From CAYGBW01 sp964348185 (GTDB lineage: Bacteria; Desulfobacterota; BSN033; WVXP01): 12,558 nt of DNA. The notes beneath the pieces are model-generated. The model saw only the letters and a program-made list of their open reading frames with translations. It had not been told where the DNA came from and did no database searches. Below are positions 1-6,702 of this stretch, in pieces. The stretch covers positions 1-12,558 of the forward strand of contig CAYGBW010000019.1 of the NCBI GenBank assembly GCA_964348185.1, given 5' to 3'. The position numbers and the translations under genes are program-made. Positions within the stretch are counted from its first letter, which is position 1. Each line of letters starts with the position of its first letter.

Positions 1-4
1 AGGT

Positions 5-2185
5 TTGCGTACTAATGGATTGCCCAATCCCATGGAAGAAGCTATCCAACAATCCGAAGTGCATGCCGGGGAGGCGATCCCAGAGGATCCCCACAAGGAG
101 ATAAAGGATAAGCTCTCCCAGTTTATTCTCTCCCTGATTCAGGCCTTTCTCCGCACCGGTTACTACACCTCCGATCATCCCGAATCCAAAAGGGCCAAGG
201 TCGGTCTCTATGAGGAGTTCCAGACCCTCTTCATCCAAAGGGACGAATTGACCTTCCTGGTCCGGGACGATCCAGGCCGGAAGAATATCTTGATCGAGGG
301 GATATTGCCGGCAACTCAGTACCTCAATCGGCTGATGTCGCGGGGGATGGCAGAGATCTACATCCCCAAATTTGCGAACTTTCTTGAGCGCAAAGATCTT
401 ATCAGCGTAACTTTGAAAAATACCATGACCCGGGCAGAATTCACCAGTTTCGTCGACGTCATGAGTGAACCGACCTTTGTCGACACCCACGAAAGGACGG
501 ACAAGGACCGTTTCATTCAGACCCTCAAAGAGAGAGAGATTTTCAATATCTCCTATATCTTCAACGAAGAATTTCTGGCCGCGAAACGGAACATGCCCTG
601 GCGAGCTCAGCTCGCCGTTTCCCGTCTCAAGAAAGACCTCAGAATGATCCCTCTCTATCTCAATCTGGATGAGGAAGGCCTGAAAAAAATCAAAGGAGAG
701 ATCATCCACGACGTCATGCGTCCGATTAGGAACCCGGAAGTCATCTACCATGTCTTGATGAACAGCGACCTCGCCGAAACGAGGCAATTGAACGAATCCG
801 AAATTGACAGGGAAGCGATCGCCTCTCTTCCTGACGACGTGCTCCTCAAGACATCACAGACGTTGCTCAAAGAGATCCTCCGCCACAGGGAGACTGAGTC
901 CCCCCCGGAAAAATCTCTAGAACTCGCCAGACAGGTCGCCTCCGCTCTCAATCTGAGGGAAGTTGAGGGAAGAGAGGCCATACTTGAAGACCACTATAAA
1001 CACGAGCTCATCCCCTTTGAACAGCTTCCGAAGGCCACCCAGCGGAAGCTCAAGCTTGAAAGCCTGACGCACAAATTCCTTGAGTACAGCAGCTCCTTTT
1101 TCGAGCAATTCGACAAGATTCAGGATCGAGAGAAGTACCTCCAGGTCGCCAGGACCTTTGTGAAAATCATTCCCGAATTGATTCGCCGGGATCGGTATGA
1201 AGATATCCTGAAGATCATCACCCACATCGATCGCCACTTCAATGAGAAAAAACACCTCTCCATCTACGCGGGACAGATCCTGGAGGAGATCGGGAGGGGT
1301 GAGATCCCAGAGGCATTGAAGGAAAAGTTTCTGACCGAAAAGAAGGAGACCCGTCTGGCCATTGCCCCGATTTTTCTTAAACTCCACGTAGGATCCGTGC
1401 CCTACCTTGTCTCCCTTTCGAAGGAAAGTGACGACCAGTGGGTCCGAAAACACGCCTGCGAGCTACTCGTTCAGATCGGTTCCTCAGCCATCAACTTCAT
1501 CCTCACTGAGTTAAATAAGAAGGAAATCGGAACAGAGTCCACGATCGACATTATCCGGGTGTTGGGAGAAATAAAAAGTGACGAGTGGACGCAACCCTTG
1601 GCAAACACCCTGCGGACCTATCTCAATCATGAGAGTCCTCCTCTGAGAGAGGAAGCCCTGGGGGTATACTACAAGGTCAAGGGGGGTGAGGGCGAAGAAT
1701 TATACCTCGCCCTCCTCAATGATCCGGATATTGGGGTTCAGAAAAAGGCCATTCAATGTCTGAGCAGAATCAAGAGCGAAGCGGCCCTGGAAAAGTTCTT
1801 CGAAATGTTGAAAAAGGCCGAGGAAGTTCCCTCCCCTAAGAATCAGCAAATCGAGGCTCGTCTCTTTAGCGGTCTTGGGCTCTATGGGAATGTTGAACGG
1901 CCAGGGATAGGGACACTGGAAGCCTTCCTGCTGGAAACACTCGCCCGCCGGTCTGGTCTGGGAAGCCTGAAGTTTCTGAGGAAAACAAAAAACCCCCTCA
2001 GCGAGGAAGCAATCGCCGCCATTTGCGAAACCTTGGGAAGAATTGGAACCGAGAAATCATGCTCTATTCTTCAGAAGCTGGAGAAACAGCGTGAAAGCCT
2101 ATGGGAGAAAAAAGCCGCTGAAGCGCTGAAAAGGATTGACGAACGAAAAAAAGCCCACGACCAAAAGTCACCCCAGATCGCCTAG
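5..2185 (+). CDS. HEAT-repeat protein with an unassigned N-terminal domain (5' end uncertain)
   Basis: A 726-residue open frame ending in TAG at 2183-2185. The first possible start is TTG at 5, with ATG at 32 in frame. Neither has a visible Shine-Dalgarno sequence and only four bases precede the TTG, so the true start may lie upstream of the window. The C-terminal half carries amphipathic helical pairs of the HEAT/PBS-lyase type, for example WVRKHACELLVQIG near residue 478, PPLREEALGVYYKVKG near 545 and IGVQKKAIQCLSRIKSEAAL near 575, with a further pair near 660-700. HEAT repeats form a curved protein-binding scaffold and imply no catalysis. Residues of roughly 38-160 form a conserved-looking helical region (ILSLIQAFLRTGYYTSDHP, then LNRLMSRGMAEIYIPKF) that I cannot assign to a family. 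There is no signal peptide or membrane segment, so it is probably cytoplasmic. It converges with the transporter gene 193 bases downstream. The coding call is firm; the biological role is unknown. Confidence 0.88.
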   Translation: MRTNGLPNPMEEAIQQSEVHAGEAIPEDPHKEIKDKLSQFILSLIQAFLRTGYYTSDHPESKRAKVGLYEEFQTLFIQRDELTFLVRDDPGRKNILIEGILPATQYLNRLMSRGMAEIYIPKFANFLERKDLISVTLKNTMTRAEFTSFVDVMSEPTFVDTHERTDKDRFIQTLKEREIFNISYIFNEEFLAAKRNMPWRAQLAVSRLKKDLRMIPLYLNLDEEGLKKIKGEIIHDVMRPIRNPEVIYHVLMNSDLAETRQLNESEIDREAIASLPDDVLLKTSQTLLKEILRHRETESPPEKSLELARQVASALNLREVEGREAILEDHYKHELIPFEQLPKATQRKLKLESLTHKFLEYSSSFFEQFDKIQDREKYLQVARTFVKIIPELIRRDRYEDILKIITHIDRHFNEKKHLSIYAGQILEEIGRGEIPEALKEKFLTEKKETRLAIAPIFLKLHVGSVPYLVSLSKESDDQWVRKHACELLVQIGSSAINFILTELNKKEIGTESTIDIIRVLGEIKSDEWTQPLANTLRTYLNHESPPLREEALGVYYKVKGGEGEELYLALLNDPDIGVQKKAIQCLSRIKSEAALEKFFEMLKKAEEVPSPKNQQIEARLFSGLGLYGNVERPGIGTLEAFLLETLARRSGLGSLKFLRKTKNPLSEEAIAAICETLGRIGTEKSCSILQKLEKQRESLWEKKAAEALKRIDERKKAHDQKSPQIA

Positions 2186-2378
2186 TATAAAGCGAAATAC
2201 CGAACCGAATCATTTGATCCCCCTTTCCAGGGTCCCTGCAGACCTCTGGAAGAGGCATCTCAGCTCCCTCCTAGAGTCTTTCATTGATCTCTTTCTGAAA
2301 ACATCATCGATCCCGGTTTATCTTTCCGACCCACAACCTGATGAAAGGGATAGACCCATGAAAACCCGTGCGAGAGCC

Positions 2379-3809
2379 TCAGACAACCGCAGGGCTCGAT
2401 CTTAGCTTCCTCTCCGGTAGACGGTGGATGAGTGCAATCGCAAGAATGGGTATCACCGCCATGACCGCCAGAACCGGCCGAATCGAAAAAATGTCCGCAA
2501 GCTTCCCGGTCAGGGGGGTCATCATTCCCCCGGTTCCAAAAGCGAGGCCCATCATGAGGCTCGAGACCATCGACTTTCCCCGGGGAGCTAGTTCCTGGGC
2601 CATCGCCAACGTCACCGGCATGGTCGCCATGGCAAAAAAACCGGCCAGAAAAGCACCAGGGTAGATCCACTTTCCCGAGAGAACGAGAAGCAGATAGAGG
2701 CACGGCGTTGTCAGGCCATAGGAGAAATAGAAAATGGGTTTATACCCGATTCTATCTGACAGATGGCCGGCAGCCAGTCCGCTAATAGCCCCGGCCACGG
2801 TGAAGAGGGACACGATCCCCCCAATGGAGACCAGGGAGTACCCCTCTCTGGCATACAACACCGGGATAAAGGTCATGAAGGACTGACTGACAAAGGTTCG
2901 GAGAACAATCACCGCCCAGATCAGAACAATCGATCTCCAGACCCCTCCAAGGGCCTCCCTGACCGAACCGAGAAAGCCGAGATTCTTCAGCCCCTCACCC
3001 TGGGGAAGAGGCATGATTCTGAAGAGTAAGGCCACCACAGGCAGGCCGAAAATCATCGTATATGGGGAAGCTGCCAACCCGTGACGGGCCACAACATAGG
3101 TGATGAATATCGGTCCCAGGCCAAAGGCCAATGTCCCGCCCATGTTGAAAACCGACATGGAAAGGCCGACATGCCGACCCGCAAAGGCGGAGACCATCCC
3201 CGCAGCCGTCGGATGAAACATCGACGAGCCGATGGAGCCCAGGGCCACAAAGGCGACGAGCACTGGCAAACTCGGAGCAATACCCACACTCGAAATAAAG
3301 ACAATGGCCAGAAGAGGACCCCCCAGGACAAAAAAGCGGGTCCGGTAGTGATCAGCCAGATATCCAACAGAAGGCTGAACAATAAAGGCAAGAAATCGGC
3401 TGATTCCAGCGATCAGACCGACTTGGACCAGGGTAAGGGAGAACTTCTCGACAAATACCGGGAGGAGGGGATTGACAAAGGCACTGTAGAAATCACCAAT
3501 AAAATGGGTAAGAAACAGGGCAAAAATCACCGTGGTGTTGGCAGATCGATTGAAGTCTACAGGGGTCAGGGGGCGGCTGTCAGACGTTTTCTTTCGATGT
3601 ATCTCCGTCGTTACATGGGTTTTTTCTAACCCCCTGTCAACGAATCCCTCCAAACTGTAATCTGGGCTTTTTCTAAACTCTGCCAACTGATCCCCGTCAA
3701 CTGCTCTCTGTGCTTTCCTGGCCCCTACCAACCGAACCCTGTCAACTGTTACGGAGGCCTTCCTGAACCCTGGGAGCCGCTCACCGGTTTTGTCAACAAA
3801 AAAATTCAC
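2379..3809 (-). CDS. fsr: Fsr-like major facilitator efflux transporter (N-terminus uncertain)
   Basis: A 476-residue frame from GTG at 3809 to TGA at 2379. The core from about residue 90 is a 12-helix major facilitator protein resembling E. coli Fsr, the fosmidomycin-resistance exporter. Visible similarities are FSLTLVQVGLIAG after helix 1, QPSVGYLAD at the helix 2-3 loop, GSIGSSMFHPTAAG in helix 4, GLSMSVFNMGGTLAFGLGP in helix 5, and the second-half motif A as GHLSDRIGYKP. The family exports small molecules by proton antiport across the inner membrane; the substrate here is unknown. The first ~85 residues are soluble and low-complexity, are encoded by degenerate GTTGAC repeats, and exceed the usual family length of about 400. 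The GTG at 3807-3809 lies inside a terminator-like hairpin with no properly spaced ribosome binding site. A later start is likely: TTG at 3684-3686 follows GGGGA, and GTG at 3528-3530 is another in-frame option. The family call is good; the start and substrate are not settled. Confidence 0.85.
   Translation of the reverse strand: MNFFVDKTGERLPGFRKASVTVDRVRLVGARKAQRAVDGDQLAEFRKSPDYSLEGFVDRGLEKTHVTTEIHRKKTSDSRPLTPVDFNRSANTTVIFALFLTHFIGDFYSAFVNPLLPVFVEKFSLTLVQVGLIAGISRFLAFIVQPSVGYLADHYRTRFFVLGGPLLAIVFISSVGIAPSLPVLVAFVALGSIGSSMFHPTAAGMVSAFAGRHVGLSMSVFNMGGTLAFGLGPIFITYVVARHGLAASPYTMIFGLPVVALLFRIMPLPQGEGLKNLGFLGSVREALGGVWRSIVLIWAVIVLRTFVSQSFMTFIPVLYAREGYSLVSIGGIVSLFTVAGAISGLAAGHLSDRIGYKPIFYFSYGLTTPCLYLLLVLSGKWIYPGAFLAGFFAMATMPVTLAMAQELAPRGKSMVSSLMMGLAFGTGGMMTPLTGKLADIFSIRPVLAVMAVIPILAIALIHRLPERKLRSSPAVV
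3636..3797 (-). repeat. Degenerate GTTGAC repeats, four copies, at the 5' end of the transporter frame
   Basis: Read on the minus strand, GTTGAC occurs at 3797-3792, 3746-3741, 3701-3696 and 3641-3636. Each copy begins a related unit whose rough consensus is GTTGACaGGG, a GGTTGG-like middle, then AGGAAaGCC or AGAAAAAGCCC. The third and fourth copies share an almost identical AGAAAAAxCCC tail. Unit lengths are 51, 45 and 60 bases, all multiples of three, so translation gives a repeating VD(R/K/G) ... (F/A)RK pattern at residues 5-6, 22-23, 37-38 and 57-58. This may be a non-coding repeat family that happens to stay open, or a translated repeat extension. Confidence 0.6.
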
Positions 3810-3822
3810 CTCGCGGTGAATT
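3798..3822 (-). terminator. Intrinsic terminator or attenuator upstream of the Fsr-like gene
   Basis: On the minus strand a perfect 8-bp stem AATTCACC/GGTGAATT closes a GCGA loop (a GNRA tetraloop) and runs straight into seven T residues (3804-3798). This is the form of a rho-independent terminator. No minus-strand gene precedes it back to 4198, so it would either end a short RNA begun near 3870 or attenuate transcription into the transporter gene. It also overlaps the first possible GTG of that gene, so folding would hide that codon. Confidence 0.65.
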
Positions 3823-3836
3823 CCTTCCCCAGAAGA

Positions 3837-3852
3837 TCAGATGCCAATCTGA
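3837..3852 (-). promoter_or_regulatory. Leader hairpin upstream of the terminator
   Basis: A perfect inverted repeat TCAGAT/ATCTGA with a four-base loop (TGGC on the minus strand). It overlaps a short imperfect direct repeat, TGGCATTCAGA followed by TGGCATCTGA. It lies between the candidate promoter and the terminator hairpin, so the short RNA predicted here would carry two successive stem-loops. No known riboswitch class was recognised. Confidence 0.4.
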
Positions 3853-3866
3853 ATGCCACCCCCCGA

Positions 3867-3904
3867 ATATTACACAATTAATACATCGGTGGACAAAAAG
3901 TCAA
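3867..3904 (-). promoter_or_regulatory. Candidate sigma-70 promoter toward the Fsr-like gene
   Basis: On the minus strand TTGACT lies at 3904-3899. AT-rich -10 candidates follow: TATTAA at 3883-3878 (15-base spacer), TTAATT at 3881-3876 (17 bases), and TAATAT at 3872-3867, which pairs with TTGTCC at 3896-3891 across 18 bases. No single pair is ideal, but this is the only AT-rich promoter-like stretch ahead of the transporter. Transcripts would begin about 50-60 bases before the terminator hairpin. Confidence 0.3.
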
Positions 3905-3971
3905 GCATCTTCTTTCTCCGCGCTCCAAAACAGAAAGAGGAATGCAACCCATCCAAAAGGGATCGAGGATT

Positions 3972-3980
3972 TGCTAGAAT
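3972..3980 (+). promoter_or_regulatory. Candidate extended -10 promoter for the L,D-transpeptidase gene
   Basis: TGCTAGAAT matches the extended -10 form TGnTATAAT with one mismatch in the hexamer. The sequence 17 bases upstream (TCCAAA) is a poor -35, as extended -10 promoters tolerate. It would give a leader of about 210 bases before the start at 4198. Confidence 0.35.
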
Positions 3981-4030
3981 ATGATTGGTATCGGCTGTTC
4001 TTCCAGAAGTGAAGCTCTTCGCGGCAAGAC

Positions 4031-4063
4031 TTCGACGAGCTCAGTCGAGTCGGCGAGTCGCCG
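4031..4063. repeat. Paired inverted repeats in the ldtD leader
   Basis: Two adjoining dyads lie here. TCGAC at 4032-4036 pairs with GTCGA at 4044-4048 around a GAGCTC core, and CGGCGA at 4051-4056 pairs with TCGCCG at 4058-4063 with one base between. The steep GC content and dense symmetry differ from the flanking AT-richer DNA. This may be a folded leader RNA or a remnant of a dispersed palindromic element. The tight second loop makes it more plausible as a DNA dyad than as an RNA hairpin. Confidence 0.4.
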
Positions 4064-4186
4064 CAGGGCAACCTGCTATGCCGAAATTGCCTCTTCGGCT
4101 ACGAAGCTCGAGTCCGCGCGAAGGCGAGTGATCGCTCTTGGAAAGAAAAGCCTTGGATGTCTCTACTGAAAACTGTCTTTTATTTT

Positions 4187-4200
4187 CGAGGAATCCCTTG
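4187..4200 (+). promoter_or_regulatory. Ribosome binding site fixing the TTG start of the L,D-transpeptidase
   Basis: CGAGGA at 4187-4192 precedes TTG at 4198-4200 by five bases. The upstream in-frame TTG at 4138 has no comparable site. Starting at 4198 also places a hydrophobic export signal directly at the N-terminus. Confidence 0.6.
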
Positions 4201-5886
4201 AGCATTTCTCTGTCCAGGACCCCGGTCATCGCGGCAATCATCATGTGGGCAAGTATACCCGTTCCCTTTGAGATCGCCTCGGCCGAGAGTCTGTCCGATC
4301 GCGTGAGTGAAATCCTCCAGAAGATAACCACCCTTTCGACAAGCCCCCCGAGGATCGTCTGCAGGAGAGAACTCCTCTGCGGTCCGAGGGTGCTCCCCCG
4401 ATTCTACAGCCAACGCGCCTTTCGACCCGCTTGGAGCACTGATGACGCCCCCCTACCGCAGGCGGGCATTCTGGTCGAGGCGATTCAGGCGGCTGATCGG
4501 GAAGGTCTGAGGCCCGACGACTACCATCTTGCCAATATTCAGGCTTTGTTGGCCGAAATACACGACCGTCGGGTCTCGAACAGGCCGGTTGAGCCCGAAA
4601 TGCTGGCTGATCTCGACCTACTCCTTACGGATGCTTTTCTGCTGTATGGATCCCATTTGCTGGCTGGCCATGTCAATCCTGAGACGATTCGGGCAGAGTG
4701 GTTTATCACAAGCCGGGAGCCAGATATGGTCCAAGTCCTTGAAACCGCCCTCGACGGAGGCGAAATGGATAAGGCCTTGGAAAACCTACGGCCTCAGCAC
4801 CCGGGTTACGAGAGGCTCAAACGGTCCCTTTTGAATTATCGAGACATCATGAAAAGGGGTGGCTGGCCAGAAATACCGGGTGGGCCCAGAATGGAAAAGG
4901 ATGATCGGGGGCCTCGGGTCAGCGCCCTACGGTCTCGCCTGATTGCTTCCGGTGATCTCGATGGATCACCGGAAAGGGATTACGATCTCTTCGATGAAGC
5001 CCTGGAATGGGGGGTTCGGAGGTTCCAAAAAAGACATGGCCTCAAAGTCGATGGTATCGTCGGGTCCCGGACTCTGAAGACGCTCAATGTGCCTGTCGAG
5101 GAGCGAATGCGCCAGATCGAACTGAATATGGAGCGTTGGCGTTGGCTCCCCAATGATCTGGGACGACGCTTCATCCTGGTGAATATCCCCAATTTCGAAC
5201 TCTATGTGGTTGAAAACGACGAAATCCTCATGACCATGCGCGCTGTCGTGGGACGGAGATATCAGCGTACCCCGGTATTCACGGGCGAAATGACCTACCT
5301 GGAGTTGAACCCCTATTGGCATATCCCCACGAAAATCGCCACGCAGGACATACTACCCAGTATTCGAAAGAATCCGAATTACTTGGTCAAGAAGAAAATC
5401 AGAGTCTTTCAGAGTTGGGAGGCCCAAGCGCCGGAAATCGATCCAGAATCTATCGACTGGTCCCAAATCACAACCGAGAACTTCTCCTTCAAGCTCCGTC
5501 AGGAGCCCGGGCCTTCAAATGCCCTTGGCCGCGTGAAATTCATGTTCCCCAATCGATTTGCCGTATACCTGCACGATACACCGGCGCGAAAACTCTTTCA
5601 GAAGACCAGGCGCACTTTTAGCGCCGGCTGCATCCGGATCGAAAAACCGGTTGAACTGGCAGCGTACCTTTTGCGAAGTGATCCAGAATGGACACACGAA
5701 AGAATACGGGCAGCCATCGACACCGGCCAAACGCAAATCATACGGATACCGGAACCCGTAGCCGTCTACCTCCTCTATTGGACCACCTGGGTAGATGAGG
5801 ACGGCACCCTCCATTTTCGTGACGATATCTATGGCCGAGACAGGCCCGTCGAGGTGGCACTCCAAGAACGACCGCCGACCCTATAG
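4198..5886 (+). CDS. ldtD: L,D-transpeptidase of the YcbB/LdtD family
   Basis: A 562-residue periplasmic enzyme (numbering from TTG 4198) expected to join stem peptides of peptidoglycan through 3-3 mDAP-mDAP links, using a catalytic cysteine. The N-terminus reads as a signal peptide (LSISLSRTPVIAAIIMW, likely cut near ASA-ES). An N-terminal YcbB scaffold follows to about residue 230. A peptidoglycan-binding-like segment spans about 239-298 (RRFQKRHGLKVDGIVGSRTL). The YkuD catalytic domain begins near 325 (FILVNIPNFELYVVEN) and contains LELNPYWHIP, the conserved His459 in YLHDTPARKLF, and the active site FSAGCIRIEKP with catalytic Cys478. Size and domain order fit the long YcbB class rather than short YkuD enzymes. 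The family confers copper-sensitive, carbapenem-inhibited cross-linking in other bacteria, and E. coli LdtD can support beta-lactam tolerance. The MepK-like gene converges from the right. Confidence 0.93.
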   Translation: MSISLSRTPVIAAIIMWASIPVPFEIASAESLSDRVSEILQKITTLSTSPPRIVCRRELLCGPRVLPRFYSQRAFRPAWSTDDAPLPQAGILVEAIQAADREGLRPDDYHLANIQALLAEIHDRRVSNRPVEPEMLADLDLLLTDAFLLYGSHLLAGHVNPETIRAEWFITSREPDMVQVLETALDGGEMDKALENLRPQHPGYERLKRSLLNYRDIMKRGGWPEIPGGPRMEKDDRGPRVSALRSRLIASGDLDGSPERDYDLFDEALEWGVRRFQKRHGLKVDGIVGSRTLKTLNVPVEERMRQIELNMERWRWLPNDLGRRFILVNIPNFELYVVENDEILMTMRAVVGRRYQRTPVFTGEMTYLELNPYWHIPTKIATQDILPSIRKNPNYLVKKKIRVFQSWEAQAPEIDPESIDWSQITTENFSFKLRQEPGPSNALGRVKFMFPNRFAVYLHDTPARKLFQKTRRTFSAGCIRIEKPVELAAYLLRSDPEWTHERIRAAIDTGQTQIIRIPEPVAVYLLYWTTWVDEDGTLHFRDDIYGRDRPVEVALQERPPTL

Positions 5887-5908
5887 GGGTCTGGACGGGA
5901 AACGTCTC

Positions 5909-5926
5909 GGAGGATTCTCATCCTCC
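5909..5926. terminator. Hairpin between the convergent ldtD and mepK genes
   Basis: A perfect 7-bp stem GGAGGAT/ATCCTCC with loop TCTC, placed 22 bases after the ldtD stop and 32 bases beyond the mepK stop on the other strand. The plus-strand tail is CTTTCCTGTC, pyrimidine-rich but not a clean U tract. It may act as a weak bidirectional terminator or a transcript-end stabiliser. Confidence 0.45.
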
Positions 5927-5958
5927 CTTTCCTGTCGGTCTTATCTGCCTCGGGGAAT

Positions 5959-6534
5959 CTACCAGGAGCGGACCCTTCCCACGTCGACGTGAACGAAATT
6001 CGGACGGGGGTAATACCCCACCCCGCCGCCTTTCAGATCCATGGCCACGCCACGGAGCAGGGAAAGCTTACATCCGGGCAACCGGATATCCACGGCTTTT
6101 CCGCACTGGTGCAGGCTGTTCTTGGCCACACCTCTGCCGCGCTTACGGAGAAGGGCGTTCGTCTTGGGCGAGCGATAGCCGGAAATAATATGGAAGGGTT
6201 CTTGGGTTTCGAGTTTCGACTCAATGGCATAGAGGAGCTCCAAGAGTCGGATATCAATGGATTTGATCCCACCGGTGCGGTGATCCCGGAGGATGTGGTT
6301 TACCTCAGACAGCGCTTTAGACAGGTACTCCCCTCTGGCCCAGTAGACGGTTTTGAGAGACTCCCCCGTGTGGGTGTTGTAAAAAGAAAGAGACCTTTCC
6401 AGGGATGGAGAATCATCGAGAATCGCAAATGCCTGACGGGGCAACACACTTGCCGCCGCCGCCAGAACGCCTAATCTGATAAAGCGACGGCGACAGACTC
6501 CCTCTTCCCCCCGTATCTCATCCCCCAAAGCCAT
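5959..6534 (-). CDS. mepK: MepK/YcbK-type murein endopeptidase (DUF882, peptidase M15-like), Tat-exported
   Basis: A 191-residue protein starting at ATG 6534, with GGAG about six bases upstream. The N-terminus is a twin-arginine signal: CRRRFIRLG at residues 14-22, then a hydrophobic run and a probable cleavage after RQAFA (residue 37). The remainder matches the YcbK/DUF882 family of zinc-dependent LAS-type peptidases. The metal ligands are visible as His142 and Asp149 in SLHQCGKAVDIRLPG and His182 in NFVHVDVG, with SGYRSPKTNALLR at 118-130. E. coli MepK cleaves 3-3 and other peptidoglycan cross-links and is encoded beside ldtD. Here the gene converges with the ldtD homologue at a gap of 72 bases, supporting a functional pairing. 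It lies 168 bases downstream of the RND gene on the same strand, so read-through from the pump operon is possible, but no clear promoter was identified in the gap. Confidence 0.92.
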   Translation of the reverse strand: MALGDEIRGEEGVCRRRFIRLGVLAAAASVLPRQAFAILDDSPSLERSLSFYNTHTGESLKTVYWARGEYLSKALSEVNHILRDHRTGGIKSIDIRLLELLYAIESKLETQEPFHIISGYRSPKTNALLRKRGRGVAKNSLHQCGKAVDIRLPGCKLSLLRGVAMDLKGGGVGYYPRPNFVHVDVGRVRSW

Positions 6535-6702
6535 GACGATCTCCTCAATTCAAAAGGAGGATATTCACCCCCGACCTAGCAAGAATCGTGCCTTGAGTGA
6601 GGAACCGTGGCCGATGGAAAGAGCACGCCTCGATTCACCGGAAAACCAACCCCCCTGACCTGTCCGAAACCACGATCTTTTTAACCGTTTTCTTTTGAGA
6701 AA

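Larger units (their letters stand above)
3823..4197. other. Divergent intergenic control region
   Basis: This gap between the diverging transporter and L,D-transpeptidase genes holds no convincing gene. It contains the leader hairpin and promoter candidate on the minus strand, an extended -10 candidate on the plus strand at 3972-3980, and a GC-rich stretch with inverted repeats at 4031-4063. The frame of the transpeptidase stays open upstream to TTG 4138, but the start at 4198 is better supported. Confidence 0.6.

Noticed and set aside
2220..2265. Short complementary stretches (CAGGG/CCCTG, CCTCT/AGAGG) after the HEAT gene as a terminator
   Set aside because: Stems are only five base pairs and no T tract follows on either strand.
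2136..2405. Plus-strand open frame of 89 codons overlapping the end of the HEAT gene
   Set aside because: It overlaps the ends of two real genes, has no ribosome binding site and gives a low-complexity basic product; most likely a chance frame.
3081..3629. Long plus-strand open frame opposite the transporter
   Set aside because: It is antisense to a clear membrane-protein gene and yields a hydrophilic sequence lacking family motifs; a shadow frame.
4138..4197. Upstream TTG start for the L,D-transpeptidase
   Set aside because: No ribosome binding site, and the extra 20 residues would precede an otherwise normal signal peptide; TTG 4198 has CGAGGA at good spacing.
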